From an uncultured SAR86 cluster bacterium (GTDB taxonomy: Bacteria; Pseudomonadota; Gammaproteobacteria; Magnimaribacterales; D2472): a stretch of 64,000 bases of DNA. Below the pieces are notes generated by a model. That model was not told where the DNA came from, made no database searches, and saw nothing but the letters and a program-made list of their open reading frames with translations. Of this stretch, positions 55,534 to 64,000 are shown piece by piece. The stretch lies in NCBI GenBank assembly GCA_902511575.1, contig CABXFU010000008.1, positions 25,251 through 89,250 on the forward strand. Reading direction: 5' to 3'. Position numbers and translations under genes: made by a program. Every line of letters begins with the position of its first letter. The stretch's first letter is position 1.

Positions 55534-56612
55534 GAAAAAGAATAATAACTATTCTAGGGGCTTTGACATTGAGCATTATGGCATTTTTATGGTTTGGTGA
55601 TGAAAATAGCATCGAACCGTTGGATGGATGTAAAGATAATGAAGAGCTGAAAGTCTATTGTAATTTTATGAATCCTGAAGATTTAGCGCTAACCCCAGAT
55701 GGAAATTTTTTAATTGTGGCCGAGTTTGGCGGAATGGCACCATTGGTTGAAATGACATCTGGTAAATTAAGTTTTTTTAACATAAAAGATAAAACTAGAT
55801 CTCAGGCGAAGATTACTTTTGGAGAAAATGAATGGGGCTATGGAGACTGTTCTAGAGATCCGAGCATTCCCTTTGGCCCCCATGGCATTGATTTAGTTCA
55901 AAGAGAGGATGGGAAGCAGCAACTTGCAGTTGTCAGTCACCATCCCAATGAAAGCATAGAGATGTTTGAACTATTAGAAAAAGATGGTTGGGTGCTTGAG
56001 TGGAGGGGCTGTGTTGATGTTGATGGCAAATATTATTTCAATGATGTTTCGTTGGATAGGTCTGGAAATTTCTATGCCACTCATATGTTTGAATCTGACT
56101 TCTCAATGATCAGAGCCTTGTGGAATGTATTTGCCAAGTCAGATACAGGCATGGTTATTAGATGGACTCAGGATAATAAATTTGAGGAACTAAATTACAC
56201 AGCTGGCTCTTTCCCAAATGGCATTGCATTAGATCAAAAAAATAATAATCTTATTGTAAATTACAACTTAGGAGATAAAAGTGTTCTATTTGACCTGAAT
56301 TCCAAACAATCTCTGGGAACCTACGAGCACAATTCACCTGATAACGTAGTTATTAAAGATGGCTTTGCCTGGGTTACTAATCATGATCACTCTGTTACAG
56401 AATCTTTGGGATGTGCCGAAATAGTTAATTGCACGCTTCCTTTTTCAGTTAACAAATTATCGGTTTCAGATCTTTCATTGGTTGAGTCCTATAAGTTTGA
56501 AAGCAAAAATATGGGCGTCGGAACTGTTGGTTTGCCACATGATGGATCATTATGGATTGGCTCATACCACTCAGACAGATTAGCAGAAGGTAGCCTATCT
56601 TTTAGTGAATAG
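55530..56612 (+). CDS. Exported beta-propeller protein, SMP-30/paraoxonase-like
   Basis: The start at 55530 (ATG overlapping the preceding TGA) is preferred over 55515. A signal anchor follows (IITILGALTLSIMAFLWFG). The remainder has repeated blade motifs (NPEDLALTPDGNFLIVAEFGG; PFGPHGIDL; YYFNDVSLDRSGNFYATHMFESD; PNGIALDQKNNNLIVNY; VGLPHDGSLWIGSYHSDR) of the SMP-30/arylesterase-like six-blade propellers, which hydrolyse lactones or esters with Ca2+. It is likely periplasmic, and coupled with an alpha/beta hydrolase upstream. Activity is not certain. Confidence 0.75.
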   Translation: MRKRIITILGALTLSIMAFLWFGDENSIEPLDGCKDNEELKVYCNFMNPEDLALTPDGNFLIVAEFGGMAPLVEMTSGKLSFFNIKDKTRSQAKITFGENEWGYGDCSRDPSIPFGPHGIDLVQREDGKQQLAVVSHHPNESIEMFELLEKDGWVLEWRGCVDVDGKYYFNDVSLDRSGNFYATHMFESDFSMIRALWNVFAKSDTGMVIRWTQDNKFEELNYTAGSFPNGIALDQKNNNLIVNYNLGDKSVLFDLNSKQSLGTYEHNSPDNVVIKDGFAWVTNHDHSVTESLGCAEIVNCTLPFSVNKLSVSDLSLVESYKFESKNMGVGTVGLPHDGSLWIGSYHSDRLAEGSLSFSE

Positions 56613-58074
56613 TATTTATACTGCCGAGCAGGTTAGAGCTTTTGAGGAAAATTCATTTATTAAAGAGGGTGATGACCTGCGAGCAATGATGGAGGCTGCC
56701 AAGCAGTCTGTAGAGATATTAAACAAAGATTTTTCAACGTCAGAGTTCTTAATTCTATGTGGACCAGGCAATAACGGTGGAGACGGATATTTCATAGGCA
56801 TTGGTCTTAGTAAATTAAAAAAACAAGTCAAATTTATAGATGTACTTAGTCATGTAAAGAAATCTCCTTTATGCGAGCATGCATTTAAAGCAGCACAAGA
56901 TTTCGACTTTATTGATGCAAAAACACTTAAAGATATTTCCAGCAAAACCGTTATAGTGGATGCAATATTTGGAATAGGTGGAAGAATAGATTTAGGGAGT
57001 GAGTTAAAAGAAATTTTATCTGGTTGTAATAGATTTGAATCTAAAATAGCCATAGACGTCCCAACTGGAATTAATAGCAATACTGGAGAAATATCTCCAG
57101 CATGTTTTAATGCAGATAAAACAATTACTTTTATTGGTTATAAACTGGGACAGCGAATCAATGAAGGTAAGAATTATTGCGGCAAGCTAATATTAAAAGA
57201 CCTCGGACTTAGTATGAATGAAAATGTAAGCCCAACAGTGAAAGAACTATCTTTTGATGACATAAAGACAAATATCCCAAAAAGAGTAGAAAACTCTCAC
57301 AAGGGAAATCATGGCAAGCTTTTAATAATTGCTGGGGATGAGGGTTTTGGGGGTGCAGGCATTATGTCTTCAGAATCTGGATTAAAAACTGGAACAGGGC
57401 TTGTAAGGCTGCTAACTAGAAAATCTCATATCTCAGCAAGCTTAGCGAGAAACCCTGAGGTTATGGTATCTGGCGCTGATAATGCACAAGACATAGAAGC
57501 TAATTTAGAGTGGCCTGATGCAATTGTTGCAGGGCCGGGAATGTTTGAAAACTTCTGGTCGGAACAGATACTATACAAACTACTTTTATCCCTTGCTGAT
57601 AATGACACCCCTGCCCTTTTAGATGCTGGAGCTCTCAGATTGCTGCGTCACAAAGCTTTTTCTAAAATAAATCTTCACAGCGAAACAGTGCTCACTCCAC
57701 ATCCAGGTGAGGCAGCTGAAATGCTAAAAGTCACCGCTGAAGAGATCCAAAAAAATAGAATAAAATCAGCAAAACAACTGCAAAAAAAATATGGCTGCAT
57801 CATTGTCCTAAAAGGCAATGGAACAATTATTTGTAATAAAAATGATGTTTATCTTTGTTCTTCTGGTGGTCCAGAGTTGGCAGTTGCAGGCTCAGGCGAT
57901 ATTCTCTCTGGAGTTATTGGGTCATTAATTGCTCAGGGGCTAACTCCATTTGATGCAGCAAAAACTGGCGTTGTAATTCATGCTTTAGCTGGTGAAGAGT
58001 TTGCTAAGGATGTAGGCAAAATAGGACTAGCTGCTGGTGAACTTATTCCTTACATTAGAAAATTTTTAAACTAA
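56605..58074 (+). CDS. nnr: Bifunctional NAD(P)HX epimerase/dehydratase
   Basis: The 489-residue protein has both halves of Nnr: an N-terminal YjeF epimerase (LILCGPGNNGGDGYFIGIGL; DAIFGIGG; IAIDVPTGINSNTGE) and a C-terminal ADP-dependent dehydratase (VAGPGMFENF; LTPHPGEAAEML; LKGNGTII; AVAGSGDILSGVIGSLIAQG). It repairs hydrated NADH and NADPH. The GTG start overlaps the preceding gene by 8 bp. tsaE and an amidase follow, a conserved gammaproteobacterial order. Confidence 0.95.
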   Translation: MNSIYTAEQVRAFEENSFIKEGDDLRAMMEAAKQSVEILNKDFSTSEFLILCGPGNNGGDGYFIGIGLSKLKKQVKFIDVLSHVKKSPLCEHAFKAAQDFDFIDAKTLKDISSKTVIVDAIFGIGGRIDLGSELKEILSGCNRFESKIAIDVPTGINSNTGEISPACFNADKTITFIGYKLGQRINEGKNYCGKLILKDLGLSMNENVSPTVKELSFDDIKTNIPKRVENSHKGNHGKLLIIAGDEGFGGAGIMSSESGLKTGTGLVRLLTRKSHISASLARNPEVMVSGADNAQDIEANLEWPDAIVAGPGMFENFWSEQILYKLLLSLADNDTPALLDAGALRLLRHKAFSKINLHSETVLTPHPGEAAEMLKVTAEEIQKNRIKSAKQLQKKYGCIIVLKGNGTIICNKNDVYLCSSGGPELAVAGSGDILSGVIGSLIAQGLTPFDAAKTGVVIHALAGEEFAKDVGKIGLAAGELIPYIRKFLN

Positions 58075-58080
58075 TCTTTA

Positions 58081-58551
58081 ATGCTAAAGCTAAAATTAAA
58101 GAACGAATCTAGGACATTGCTTTTGGGTGCAGCTATTGGAAACATTATTAAAAATATCGATTTAAAGAATTTTGAAGTTCATTTAAATGGTGATTTGGGC
58201 GCTGGAAAAACAACCTTAGTAAGAGGAATCCTCCAGAATTTAAATTGGAAAGATGTAGTAACTAGTCCTTCATATACTCTATGTGAAGAGTATGAAATTG
58301 ATGGAAGGCTGCTGTTACATGTTGATCTGTATAGAATCAATTCCGTTGAAGATGTGGAGGTTTTAAATCTTGATAGAAAGATCAACATGCAAAAAGTTAT
58401 TTTTATTGAATGGCCAGAAAATCTTCAGACAGATAGAAATGTTGACGTTATAATCAACCTAGAGCATGACGATCAGGCAAGACATGCCTCAATAAAATGT
58501 AAGGACAGGAATATTGAATCCAGTATTAGAACTTACTATGAAAATGAATAA
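58081..58551 (+). CDS. tsaE: tRNA threonylcarbamoyladenosine biosynthesis ATPase
   Basis: The 156-residue protein has P-loop LNGDLGAGKTTLVRGIL, the switch region TSPSYTLCEEYE, LLHVDLYRINS and the conserved FIEWPENL. TsaE helps TsaB/TsaD make t6A in tRNA. It lies between nnr and the amidase gene and overlaps the next gene start by 14 bp. Confidence 0.95.
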   Translation: MLKLKLKNESRTLLLGAAIGNIIKNIDLKNFEVHLNGDLGAGKTTLVRGILQNLNWKDVVTSPSYTLCEEYEIDGRLLLHVDLYRINSVEDVEVLNLDRKINMQKVIFIEWPENLQTDRNVDVIINLEHDDQARHASIKCKDRNIESSIRTYYENE

Positions 58552-59815
58552 ATTAAAATTTCTTCTCGGGGCTCTGTGCATCCTTGCCCTGTCAACAGAA
58601 GCAGCTAATCGAGTATCTTTTAATAGTATTTCTGAACTTGAGTCTGGGAACTTAAAGATAGTATTCAACCTAGATAAGGTAGCTTTAATCAATTCATATG
58701 CGCTGGATGATCCATCAAGGATAGTCATTGATTTAAAAAATACTTCTCTAAATGGCCCGCTAAAATCTGAATCGTTCGCTCCTATTAAACTAATTAGAGC
58801 TAATGAAGTCGGGAGCTCTGTTCGAATTGTGATTGACCTAAAGGGATCTGTGTATTGGAAAAAACCCTGGCAAGTCAAACACAAAGACCGAATTGATTTG
58901 ATTCTAGAGATCAAAAGAGATAGAAAGATCTCCTCAAACTTAAGAGATATTATTGTAGCAATAGACGCAGGTCATGGCGGTAGAGATCCGGGGTCAGTTG
59001 GCAAAAATATATTAGAAAAAGATGTGACGCTCTTAATTGCAAGAGAATTAGAGCGAACTCTAAAAAATACTTATGGGTATAAACCAGTAATGATAAGGTC
59101 TGATGATCGATACGTGGGATTAGATGACAGGTATCAAAATGCTAGAAAATTAGGTGCCGATTTATTTGTTTCTATTCATGCTGATGGCTTTAGATTGTCA
59201 TCAGTAAAAGGCGCTTCTGTTTATGTGTGGTCAGAAGAAGCCTCCTCAATTACAGCAGCCACCCTTTCAAAAAATAAATTAACCACTAGTCCAGAAATAA
59301 AATCAAAGATTGGTAAGCTAGATGTCAGAGATTTTGATGAAGATGCAGCCAGAACCCTTTATCAAATAGCATATGAGGCCAAAATAGATAATAGCGTTAT
59401 CTTGGCTGAAAAAATCCTTGAGCAATTGAAAACGGATCCCTACACCAAGATGCATAAACCAAACGTAGAGTTTGCAGATTTTAGGGTCTTAAAATCAATT
59501 GATATTCCATCAGTCCTCATTGAATCTGGCTTCATTACTAATCCTGATGATGCAAAAAGATTAGAAGGCAAAGCAGGAAGAAGAATGATTGCCAGGAGCA
59601 TTTTTTTAGGAATTCATAATTATTTTAAAATTAAACCTAAGCCAAATACTTTCATGGCAGCTTTACCAAAATTTGTTGAGTATGAAATCCAAAAAGGTGA
59701 TGTAATCTCAGAGATTGCTATTCGTTTTGGTGTTACCATTGATGAAATTATCAATTGGAATAATTTAAACAACAAAAGCATTTATCCAGGTCAAGTAATT
59801 CAAATAACTATCTAA
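58538..59815 (+). CDS. N-acetylmuramoyl-L-alanine amidase with AMIN and LysM domains
   Basis: The start is set at 58538 (ATG AAA ATG AAT); the track start at 58514 overlaps tsaE more. A signal peptide (KLKFLLGALCILALSTEA) leads an AMIN domain (about residues 30-120), an Amidase_3 zinc domain (IVAIDAGHGGRDPGSVG; DLFVSIHADGF; VLIESGFITNPDDAKRL) and a C-terminal LysM (YEIQKGDVISEIAIRFGV). It is AmiB/AmiC-like and splits septal peptidoglycan during division. The stop overlaps the next gene start as TAATG. Confidence 0.93.
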   Translation: MKMNKLKFLLGALCILALSTEAANRVSFNSISELESGNLKIVFNLDKVALINSYALDDPSRIVIDLKNTSLNGPLKSESFAPIKLIRANEVGSSVRIVIDLKGSVYWKKPWQVKHKDRIDLILEIKRDRKISSNLRDIIVAIDAGHGGRDPGSVGKNILEKDVTLLIARELERTLKNTYGYKPVMIRSDDRYVGLDDRYQNARKLGADLFVSIHADGFRLSSVKGASVYVWSEEASSITAATLSKNKLTTSPEIKSKIGKLDVRDFDEDAARTLYQIAYEAKIDNSVILAEKILEQLKTDPYTKMHKPNVEFADFRVLKSIDIPSVLIESGFITNPDDAKRLEGKAGRRMIARSIFLGIHNYFKIKPKPNTFMAALPKFVEYEIQKGDVISEIAIRFGVTIDEIINWNNLNNKSIYPGQVIQITI

Positions 59816-60678
59816 TGTGGAATCTAAAAAATAAAACAGTTGTTATTTCGGGAGCAACAAATGGTATAGGTAAAGCTGCAGCAATTGAGCTGTCAAAAGA
59901 AAACCCTAATCTATTGTTTACTTATCGAAATCAAGATCTTGCAAATGAACTGCTTGCTGAAATTAAAGCCCTATCCCCAGATACACATGTTCAATCAGTT
60001 TATTGTGACTTTTCAAATCAAGACTCCATTAAACAATGTGCCGATGAGATTAATCATTTGTGTGGAGATATCGATGTGCTCATCAATAATGCTGGTGTTG
60101 TAAATACTTCATATCATGAAAACAGTGAAGGCATTGAAAATACATTTGCAGTAAATCATCTTGGATATTTTCTTTTAACAAATCTACTTCTAAATAAATT
60201 AAAAGGTGAAAATGAATCAAGGATTATAAATGTCTCATCTGCCGCTCATTCATTTGTAAATGAAATCCAATGGGATGATATAAATTTTAAAAATAATTTT
60301 GGGCAAGGCTTAAGACCCTACGGACAATCAAAACTTGCAAACTTACTTTTTACAAGATACCTAGCAATTAAACTATCTACAGATAATATTTCAGTAAATG
60401 CTATTCATCCTGGTGGTGTAAATACTTCACTTGGCAGCCAAAATAAAGCCTGGTATAGCAAACCCCTAAGATTAATTCTAAGGCCCTTCTTTAGATCACC
60501 ATTAAAAGGAGCAGAAAGTATAATCTATCTTGCAACCAAGCAAGATGATGGGGTGACGGGTGAATACTTTGTTGATTCAAAAATACATAAATCTTCTAAT
60601 TACTCAAAGAATCTTGAAGAAGCTCATAAGCTTTGGAGCCTATCAGAAGAATTGGTGGGTCAAACTTTTAATATTTAA
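59815..60678 (+). CDS. Short-chain dehydrogenase/reductase
   Basis: The 287-residue SDR has the cofactor motif VVISGATNGIGKAAAIEL, NNAGVV, and the Tyr-Lys catalytic pair in YGQSKLANLLFTRYLA with the preceding Ser in INVSSAAHSF. It resembles WWOX/retinol dehydrogenase-like proteins. NADPH use is likely. The ATG overlaps the amidase stop as TAATG, so they are coupled, and the gene stands where mutL is found in many relatives. Its end overlaps priA by 4 bp. Confidence 0.9.
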   Translation: MWNLKNKTVVISGATNGIGKAAAIELSKENPNLLFTYRNQDLANELLAEIKALSPDTHVQSVYCDFSNQDSIKQCADEINHLCGDIDVLINNAGVVNTSYHENSEGIENTFAVNHLGYFLLTNLLLNKLKGENESRIINVSSAAHSFVNEIQWDDINFKNNFGQGLRPYGQSKLANLLFTRYLAIKLSTDNISVNAIHPGGVNTSLGSQNKAWYSKPLRLILRPFFRSPLKGAESIIYLATKQDDGVTGEYFVDSKIHKSSNYSKNLEEAHKLWSLSEELVGQTFNI

Positions 60679-62651
60679 AACTCTAGCGGATCAACATTTA
60701 TACTCCAGCGAACCTTCTTGGAGATATTACTTTTATCTTTAGAAAGACAATCTGATAAATGAACTAAAAGTTTGTTTAAGCCGGTTCTTGTTTTAGCCTG
60801 AATAAGTAAGTGATGATGATAAGAGCCCCTAACCTTAGATTGCATTGCTGGAATGGGACCGATAAGCACGCATTTGCTAGAGTCTATAAATTGCTTTGCA
60901 TAAGTTAACATTTCTATATTAGTTTGAGCTTTAGGAGATGAGGCTTTAATAGTAGCTTCAAAAGTATACGGGGGTTGATTGGTTGCTTGACGTTGCTGCA
61001 TCAAAGATTTGGCAAAGTTTAAATAATCCCCGCTCTTTAGTTGTAATAAATTTTGATCATTCACATACCTTGATTGAACCAAGACTATTGCATTACCATC
61101 TGAGCGTCCCGCCCTTCCAGCAACCTGAATGAGTTGCTGCCCCATTTCTTCTACTGCAGATGAGTTTAAGCTTGTGATGCCTTGATCTACATCCACAGTT
61201 ACAACTAACTCTAAATTTGAAAAATCATGTCCTTTGATTAACATTTGTGTGCCTATCAAAATGCCTGTATCTGAATTATTTATTTCTGAGAGAATTGTTT
61301 CCAAGGAACCGGCTTTTGTTGTTGAGTCTCGGTCCATTCTATGAATTGAAGTCTTAGGAAAAAGTTCTTTTAATGTTTCCTCAAGTTGTTCTGTGCCTGT
61401 GCCAAGAAATGAGAGTTGAGCTTTGGAGCAGCTTGGACAGAGGGTGGGAACACCAAAAGCTGAATCACAGCGATGACAAATCAATCGAGCGGCTTGATGA
61501 TGAAATACTAAGCTTGAATCACAACTATTACACATAGCTTTCCAGTCACAATAAGAGCATATAAATTGAGGTGCAAAGCCTCGTCGATTGATGAATATCA
61601 TGGCTTGTTTTTTTTGCGTTAAGGTTTGACTAATGGCTTCTATTGCCTGAGGAGCTAAGCCACTTACTAACTTCACCTCATTAATATCGAGAATAGAAAA
61701 TTTTGGGGGGCTTTTTTGGGTAACTCTCTTAGTTAAGCTAATAGTTTGAAATTTCTTTTCTTCAACCAGTTTAAGTGTTCTTAGAGATGGCGTTGCCGAA
61801 CCTAGGATGATTGGGATTTTGATTATCTGCGCTCTCTTGATTGCAATGTCTCTTGCAGAAAATTTAAAGCCTTCTTGTTGTTTGTATGAGGCATCATGCT
61901 CTTCATCAACAATGATAAGTCCAAGTTTTGGTGCAGGCATCATTACGGCAGATCTAGTACCAATAATGACTTTAAGCTCACCACTTCGAAACTTTTTCCA
62001 GGCCTTATAACGAGCGGATGGTGTCATTTTAGAATGATAAATTCCAACCAAATCTCCAAACTGATTTCTTACCCTGCTTTCCAGTTGAGGCGTTAAAGCA
62101 ATTTCAGGTGCTAGAACCAAAACTGATTTATTATTTAATAATTGTTCATAAATGCATCTTATGTACACTTCTGTCTTGCCTGAGCCTGTTACTCCATGTA
62201 AAAGGGTTGGCATAAATCCTTTTAGTTCATTCAAAAACTTCACAGCTTTCATCTGTTCAGAATTGAGAGTTGTTTCAAACTCTGAGTTCTGTTCTATGAT
62301 TTCTTTATTACCCTCTATCGTTTCAACCTTAAAAGTATTCTTTGTTTGTCTGAGATTTGTTGGCAAAAAGGAGTTCATTACTTCGCCTATTGGATGCAAA
62401 TAATAATCAGACGCCCATTTAAATATTTTTAGCTCAGTTTTAGAAAAGATTGGTAAATCATCTAACACCATATGAATGGGTTTAGTCTTGATGTCTGTCT
62501 CGCCAATGACCTCTGTCACTATACCCAGCTTATTGGTTCTGCCAAATTTAACAGCCACTCTGGTGCCAGGAATAATCTGCTGGTTTGAGTGATAGGTAAA
62601 GGCTTGTCTGAGTGGGACAGCTATAGCTACATTGTAAAAAAATTTACTCAT
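60675..62651 (-). CDS. priA: Primosomal replication restart helicase
   Basis: The 658-residue protein shows the PriA layout: an N-terminal DNA-end domain (IAVPLRQAFTYHS), Walker A HGVTGSGKTEVYIRC (about residue 153), DEEH box IIVDEEHDASYKQQEGF, and a zinc-binding cysteine cluster (CSYCDWKAMCNSC; CHRCDSAFGVPTLCPSC), then AGRAGRSDGNAIVLVQ. It is shorter than the 732 residues of E. coli. PriA rebuilds stalled forks. It is divergent from rpmE, the usual neighbour. Confidence 0.96.
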   Translation of the reverse strand: MSKFFYNVAIAVPLRQAFTYHSNQQIIPGTRVAVKFGRTNKLGIVTEVIGETDIKTKPIHMVLDDLPIFSKTELKIFKWASDYYLHPIGEVMNSFLPTNLRQTKNTFKVETIEGNKEIIEQNSEFETTLNSEQMKAVKFLNELKGFMPTLLHGVTGSGKTEVYIRCIYEQLLNNKSVLVLAPEIALTPQLESRVRNQFGDLVGIYHSKMTPSARYKAWKKFRSGELKVIIGTRSAVMMPAPKLGLIIVDEEHDASYKQQEGFKFSARDIAIKRAQIIKIPIILGSATPSLRTLKLVEEKKFQTISLTKRVTQKSPPKFSILDINEVKLVSGLAPQAIEAISQTLTQKKQAMIFINRRGFAPQFICSYCDWKAMCNSCDSSLVFHHQAARLICHRCDSAFGVPTLCPSCSKAQLSFLGTGTEQLEETLKELFPKTSIHRMDRDSTTKAGSLETILSEINNSDTGILIGTQMLIKGHDFSNLELVVTVDVDQGITSLNSSAVEEMGQQLIQVAGRAGRSDGNAIVLVQSRYVNDQNLLQLKSGDYLNFAKSLMQQRQATNQPPYTFEATIKASSPKAQTNIEMLTYAKQFIDSSKCVLIGPIPAMQSKVRGSYHHHLLIQAKTRTGLNKLLVHLSDCLSKDKSNISKKVRWSINVDPLEF

Positions 62652-62657
62652 ATGTGT

Positions 62658-62685
62658 TTGTAAACCTAACTGTATTTGGTATAGT
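62658..62685 (+). promoter_or_regulatory. Promoter for rpmE
   Basis: TTGTAA (62658-62663) and TATAGT (62680-62685) are separated by 16 bp, a near-consensus sigma-70 promoter. Transcription would start around 62692, 17 bp before the rpmE ATG. Confidence 0.6.
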
Positions 62686-62708
62686 GCTCATCCAAATTTG
62701 ATTTTATT

Positions 62709-63149
62709 ATGAAAACAGACATACATCCCAATTATCAAGAAATAACTACAACATGTAGCTGTGGTAACGTGCTGCCTGTAATGAGTACATTAAAAGATAA
62801 TTTGTCATTGGACGTTTGCGCTAAATGTCATCCATTCTATACCGGAAAGCAAAAAATGCTTGATTCTGGCGGAAGAGTTAAGAAATTCCAAGATCGTTTT
62901 GGTGCATCAGGGGCCTCAAAGCCTGCAGCTAAAAAAGCTGAAGCTAAAGTTGAGGAAACTGCTGTAGAAGAAGTGGCAGAAGAAGTCGTGGAGACTCCTG
63001 TCGAAGAGGTTGTCGAAGAAACTGTCGCTGAGGTAGCTGAAGTTGAAGAGGCAGTTGAAGAAACTGCTGAAGAAGAGACTTCTGAAGACAATGCTGAAGC
63101 AGAAACTACTGTTGAATCAGATGGTGAAAGCGAAGAAACAAAAACATAA
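62709..63149 (+). CDS. rpmE: 50S ribosomal protein L31 with acidic C-terminal extension
   Basis: Residues 1 to about 70 are normal L31: [20 protein letters not shown], the zinc-type cysteines CSCG and CAKCH, and [21 protein letters not shown] 75-residue tail of Glu, Val, Ala and Thr follows (for example [15 protein letters not shown]). L31 normally ends near 70 residues, so this is a strong length outlier. The tail is low complexity but its frame is clean, with no stop. It lies in the usual place next to priA. Confidence 0.93.
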   Translation: MKTDIHPNYQEITTTCSCGNVLPVMSTLKDNLSLDVCAKCHPFYTGKQKMLDSGGRVKKFQDRFGASGASKPAAKKAEAKVEETAVEEVAEEVVETPVEEVVEETVAEVAEVEEAVEETAEEETSEDNAEAETTVESDGESEETKT

Positions 63150-63193
63150 AAAACAATATATAGATTAAGTCACATTGGCTTACTTCTCTCCAC

Positions 63194-63493
63194 CTAATGT
63201 ATTTCTTTGCAATCTTCATTAGCCATATCTATTATCGCTCTCTCTAAATCTTCAATAGTTTGTAAATTATTATCAGCTATTTTTTCGAAAATACTCAAAA
63301 TTAATCTTGCTGCATTTATATTTGAATGACTATATAAAAATGTTTTTTCCATGCTTTCTTCAAGCAGTGTAATCACAATCGTTCTTACATCTAAGTTTTT
63401 TTCTTTAGAGGAATTTATTAGATCAATGATACTGTCTCTGACAAACTCCTCGCTCTGCAGCTCTTTAATTTTTTGATTTGTTATTTCATTCAT
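63194..63493 (-). CDS. Hypothetical helical protein
   Basis: The product (99 residues from the Met at 63493, chosen because the track start at 63520 is inside the neighbour) is helical and acidic (MNEITNQKIKELQSEEFVRDS; NIDD-like segments). No family is recognised. It starts 4 bp after the stop of the upstream gene, so the two are an operon. Function unknown. Confidence 0.6.
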   Translation of the reverse strand: MNEITNQKIKELQSEEFVRDSIIDLINSSKEKNLDVRTIVITLLEESMEKTFLYSHSNINAARLILSIFEKIADNNLQTIEDLERAIIDMANEDCKEIH

Positions 63494-63497
63494 TGAT

Positions 63498-63980
63498 TCA
63501 TCCTGATATTGAAGACCCAAGATCTCTAATCATTGGAATTATGATTGGTCCCAATGCTTTTGACACTTCCTCACATGATTTTTCAACATCTGTGAATTCA
63601 CTTTTATTCAAATTAAGTTGAGACATATTCATGCTAATAAGTGCTAAGCCAAGAGTATATTGTGTCTTTATTACTTCTTTATCTGCCTCATTTTTAGCTG
63701 TCTTTAATTCAGTAAGAAGATGGATATTGTCCATATTTACATATGTATCAAAGACATTATTATTTTTTACAAATTTGAAAACACTCTCCTTATGCCAATT
63801 ATGATCAGGCCAATCATTTTTATAGATCCTAGCAATTGGCGGGAGTTTGAAACCGGGGGTTGTATTATTTTTTGCTTGCCCTGCACTGCTTCCTCCTTTT
63901 CCTCCACCCACCTTTTTTTGATATGGAATCGTCTCTATCCAAAAGGTCTGTTCTAATGGTGTTACTCTTGAAACATCCAT
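63498..63980 (-). CDS. Hypothetical protein with a glycine-rich loop
   Basis: The 160-residue protein has a Gly-rich segment GGGKGGSSAG near residue 25, not a standard P-loop, and a polar middle with PDHNWHKESVFKFV. The C-terminal half is helical with repeated Met and Leu. I do not recognise it. It sits next to the window edge and is coupled to the 99-residue gene, so the unit may extend further upstream (right). Confidence 0.6.
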   Translation of the reverse strand: MDVSRVTPLEQTFWIETIPYQKKVGGGKGGSSAGQAKNNTTPGFKLPPIARIYKNDWPDHNWHKESVFKFVKNNNVFDTYVNMDNIHLLTELKTAKNEADKEVIKTQYTLGLALISMNMSQLNLNKSEFTDVEKSCEEVSKALGPIIIPMIRDLGSSISG

Positions 63981-64000
63981 TATTTTGATATTAATTTCAA

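Noticed and set aside
62837-63091. Minus-strand Ser/Thr-rich ORF
   Set aside because: It is antisense to the acidic tail of rpmE, and its Ser/Thr/Ala repeats are the mirror of Glu/Val codons.

Overview
The window looks like a piece of a streamlined marine gammaproteobacterial chromosome. The DNA is AT-rich, genes are packed with tiny gaps or overlaps, and the housekeeping genes are gammaproteobacterial in type: dksA-pcnB, priA next to rpmE, nnr-tsaE-amidase, erpA, hemL and an OxyR/KatG pair. TonB-dependent receptors, many small hydrolases and tRNA genes away from any rRNA operon fit a SAR86-like oligotroph. That lineage is an inference from gene content and style; no rRNA gene is present to prove it. 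No insertion sequence, integrase, prophage or CRISPR array was seen.

Layout. 1-5.4 kb: end of coaD, small unknown genes, katG/oxyR divergent pair, an LLM-type oxidoreductase with a SnoaL-like protein. 5.4-12 kb: a TauE-like permease and a sugar module: cytoplasmic GH3 beta-glucosidase with PA14 insert, a two-enzyme fusion (Gfo/Idh/MocA dehydrogenase plus aldo/keto reductase) and a GPH-type sugar symporter. 12-16 kb: alpha/beta hydrolase, TerB-like protein, exported amidohydrolase, TesB thioesterase. 16.2-22.4 kb: CobS/CobT-like ATPase and VWA pair, then, behind a 17-bp palindromic operator, a diiron ferritin-like protein, a secreted beta-helix protein and a diheme cytochrome c. 22.4-28.1 kb: BAX-inhibitor-like membrane protein, M1 metallopeptidase, type II pantothenate kinase, shikimate kinase, MBL hydrolase, tRNA-Ala. 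28.1-28.4 kb: a gene-free stretch with strong secondary structure. 28.4-33.9 kb: Fur-box-controlled FecA-like receptor, DoxX, a nucleotidyltransferase-cupin fusion lacking a normal start codon, a desaturase, an FKBP lipoprotein. 33.9-37.4 kb: a TPP-riboswitch operon (TonB receptor, PnuT, kinase) for thiamine scavenging. 37.5-41.7 kb: MHS transporter, tRNA-Ile, a nucleotidyltransferase/kinase pair, and tyrS interrupted by a frameshift in an A8 run. 41.7-64 kb: mostly housekeeping (mepM-like, anmK, erpA, hemJ, hemL, dksA, pcnB, deoxynucleoside kinase, acs, nnr, tsaE, ami, priA, rpmE), ending in two unrecognised genes.

Themes. Nutrient scavenging (iron, thiamine, beta-glucosides) is combined with coenzyme genes (coaD, type II PanK, hemJ/hemL, nnr). 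Two house-keeping proteins carry long low-complexity tails of opposite charge: DksA has a Lys/Ala N-terminal tail and ribosomal protein L31 an acidic C-terminal tail. Two genes on the minus strand (tyrS and the nucleotidyltransferase-cupin gene) would each be intact if one A were removed from a homopolymer run, which points either to sequence errors or to slippage. The most promising unexplained items are the structured intergenic region at 28.2-28.4 kb, the operator-controlled diiron/beta-helix/cytochrome cluster next to CobST, and the dehydrogenase-reductase fusion.
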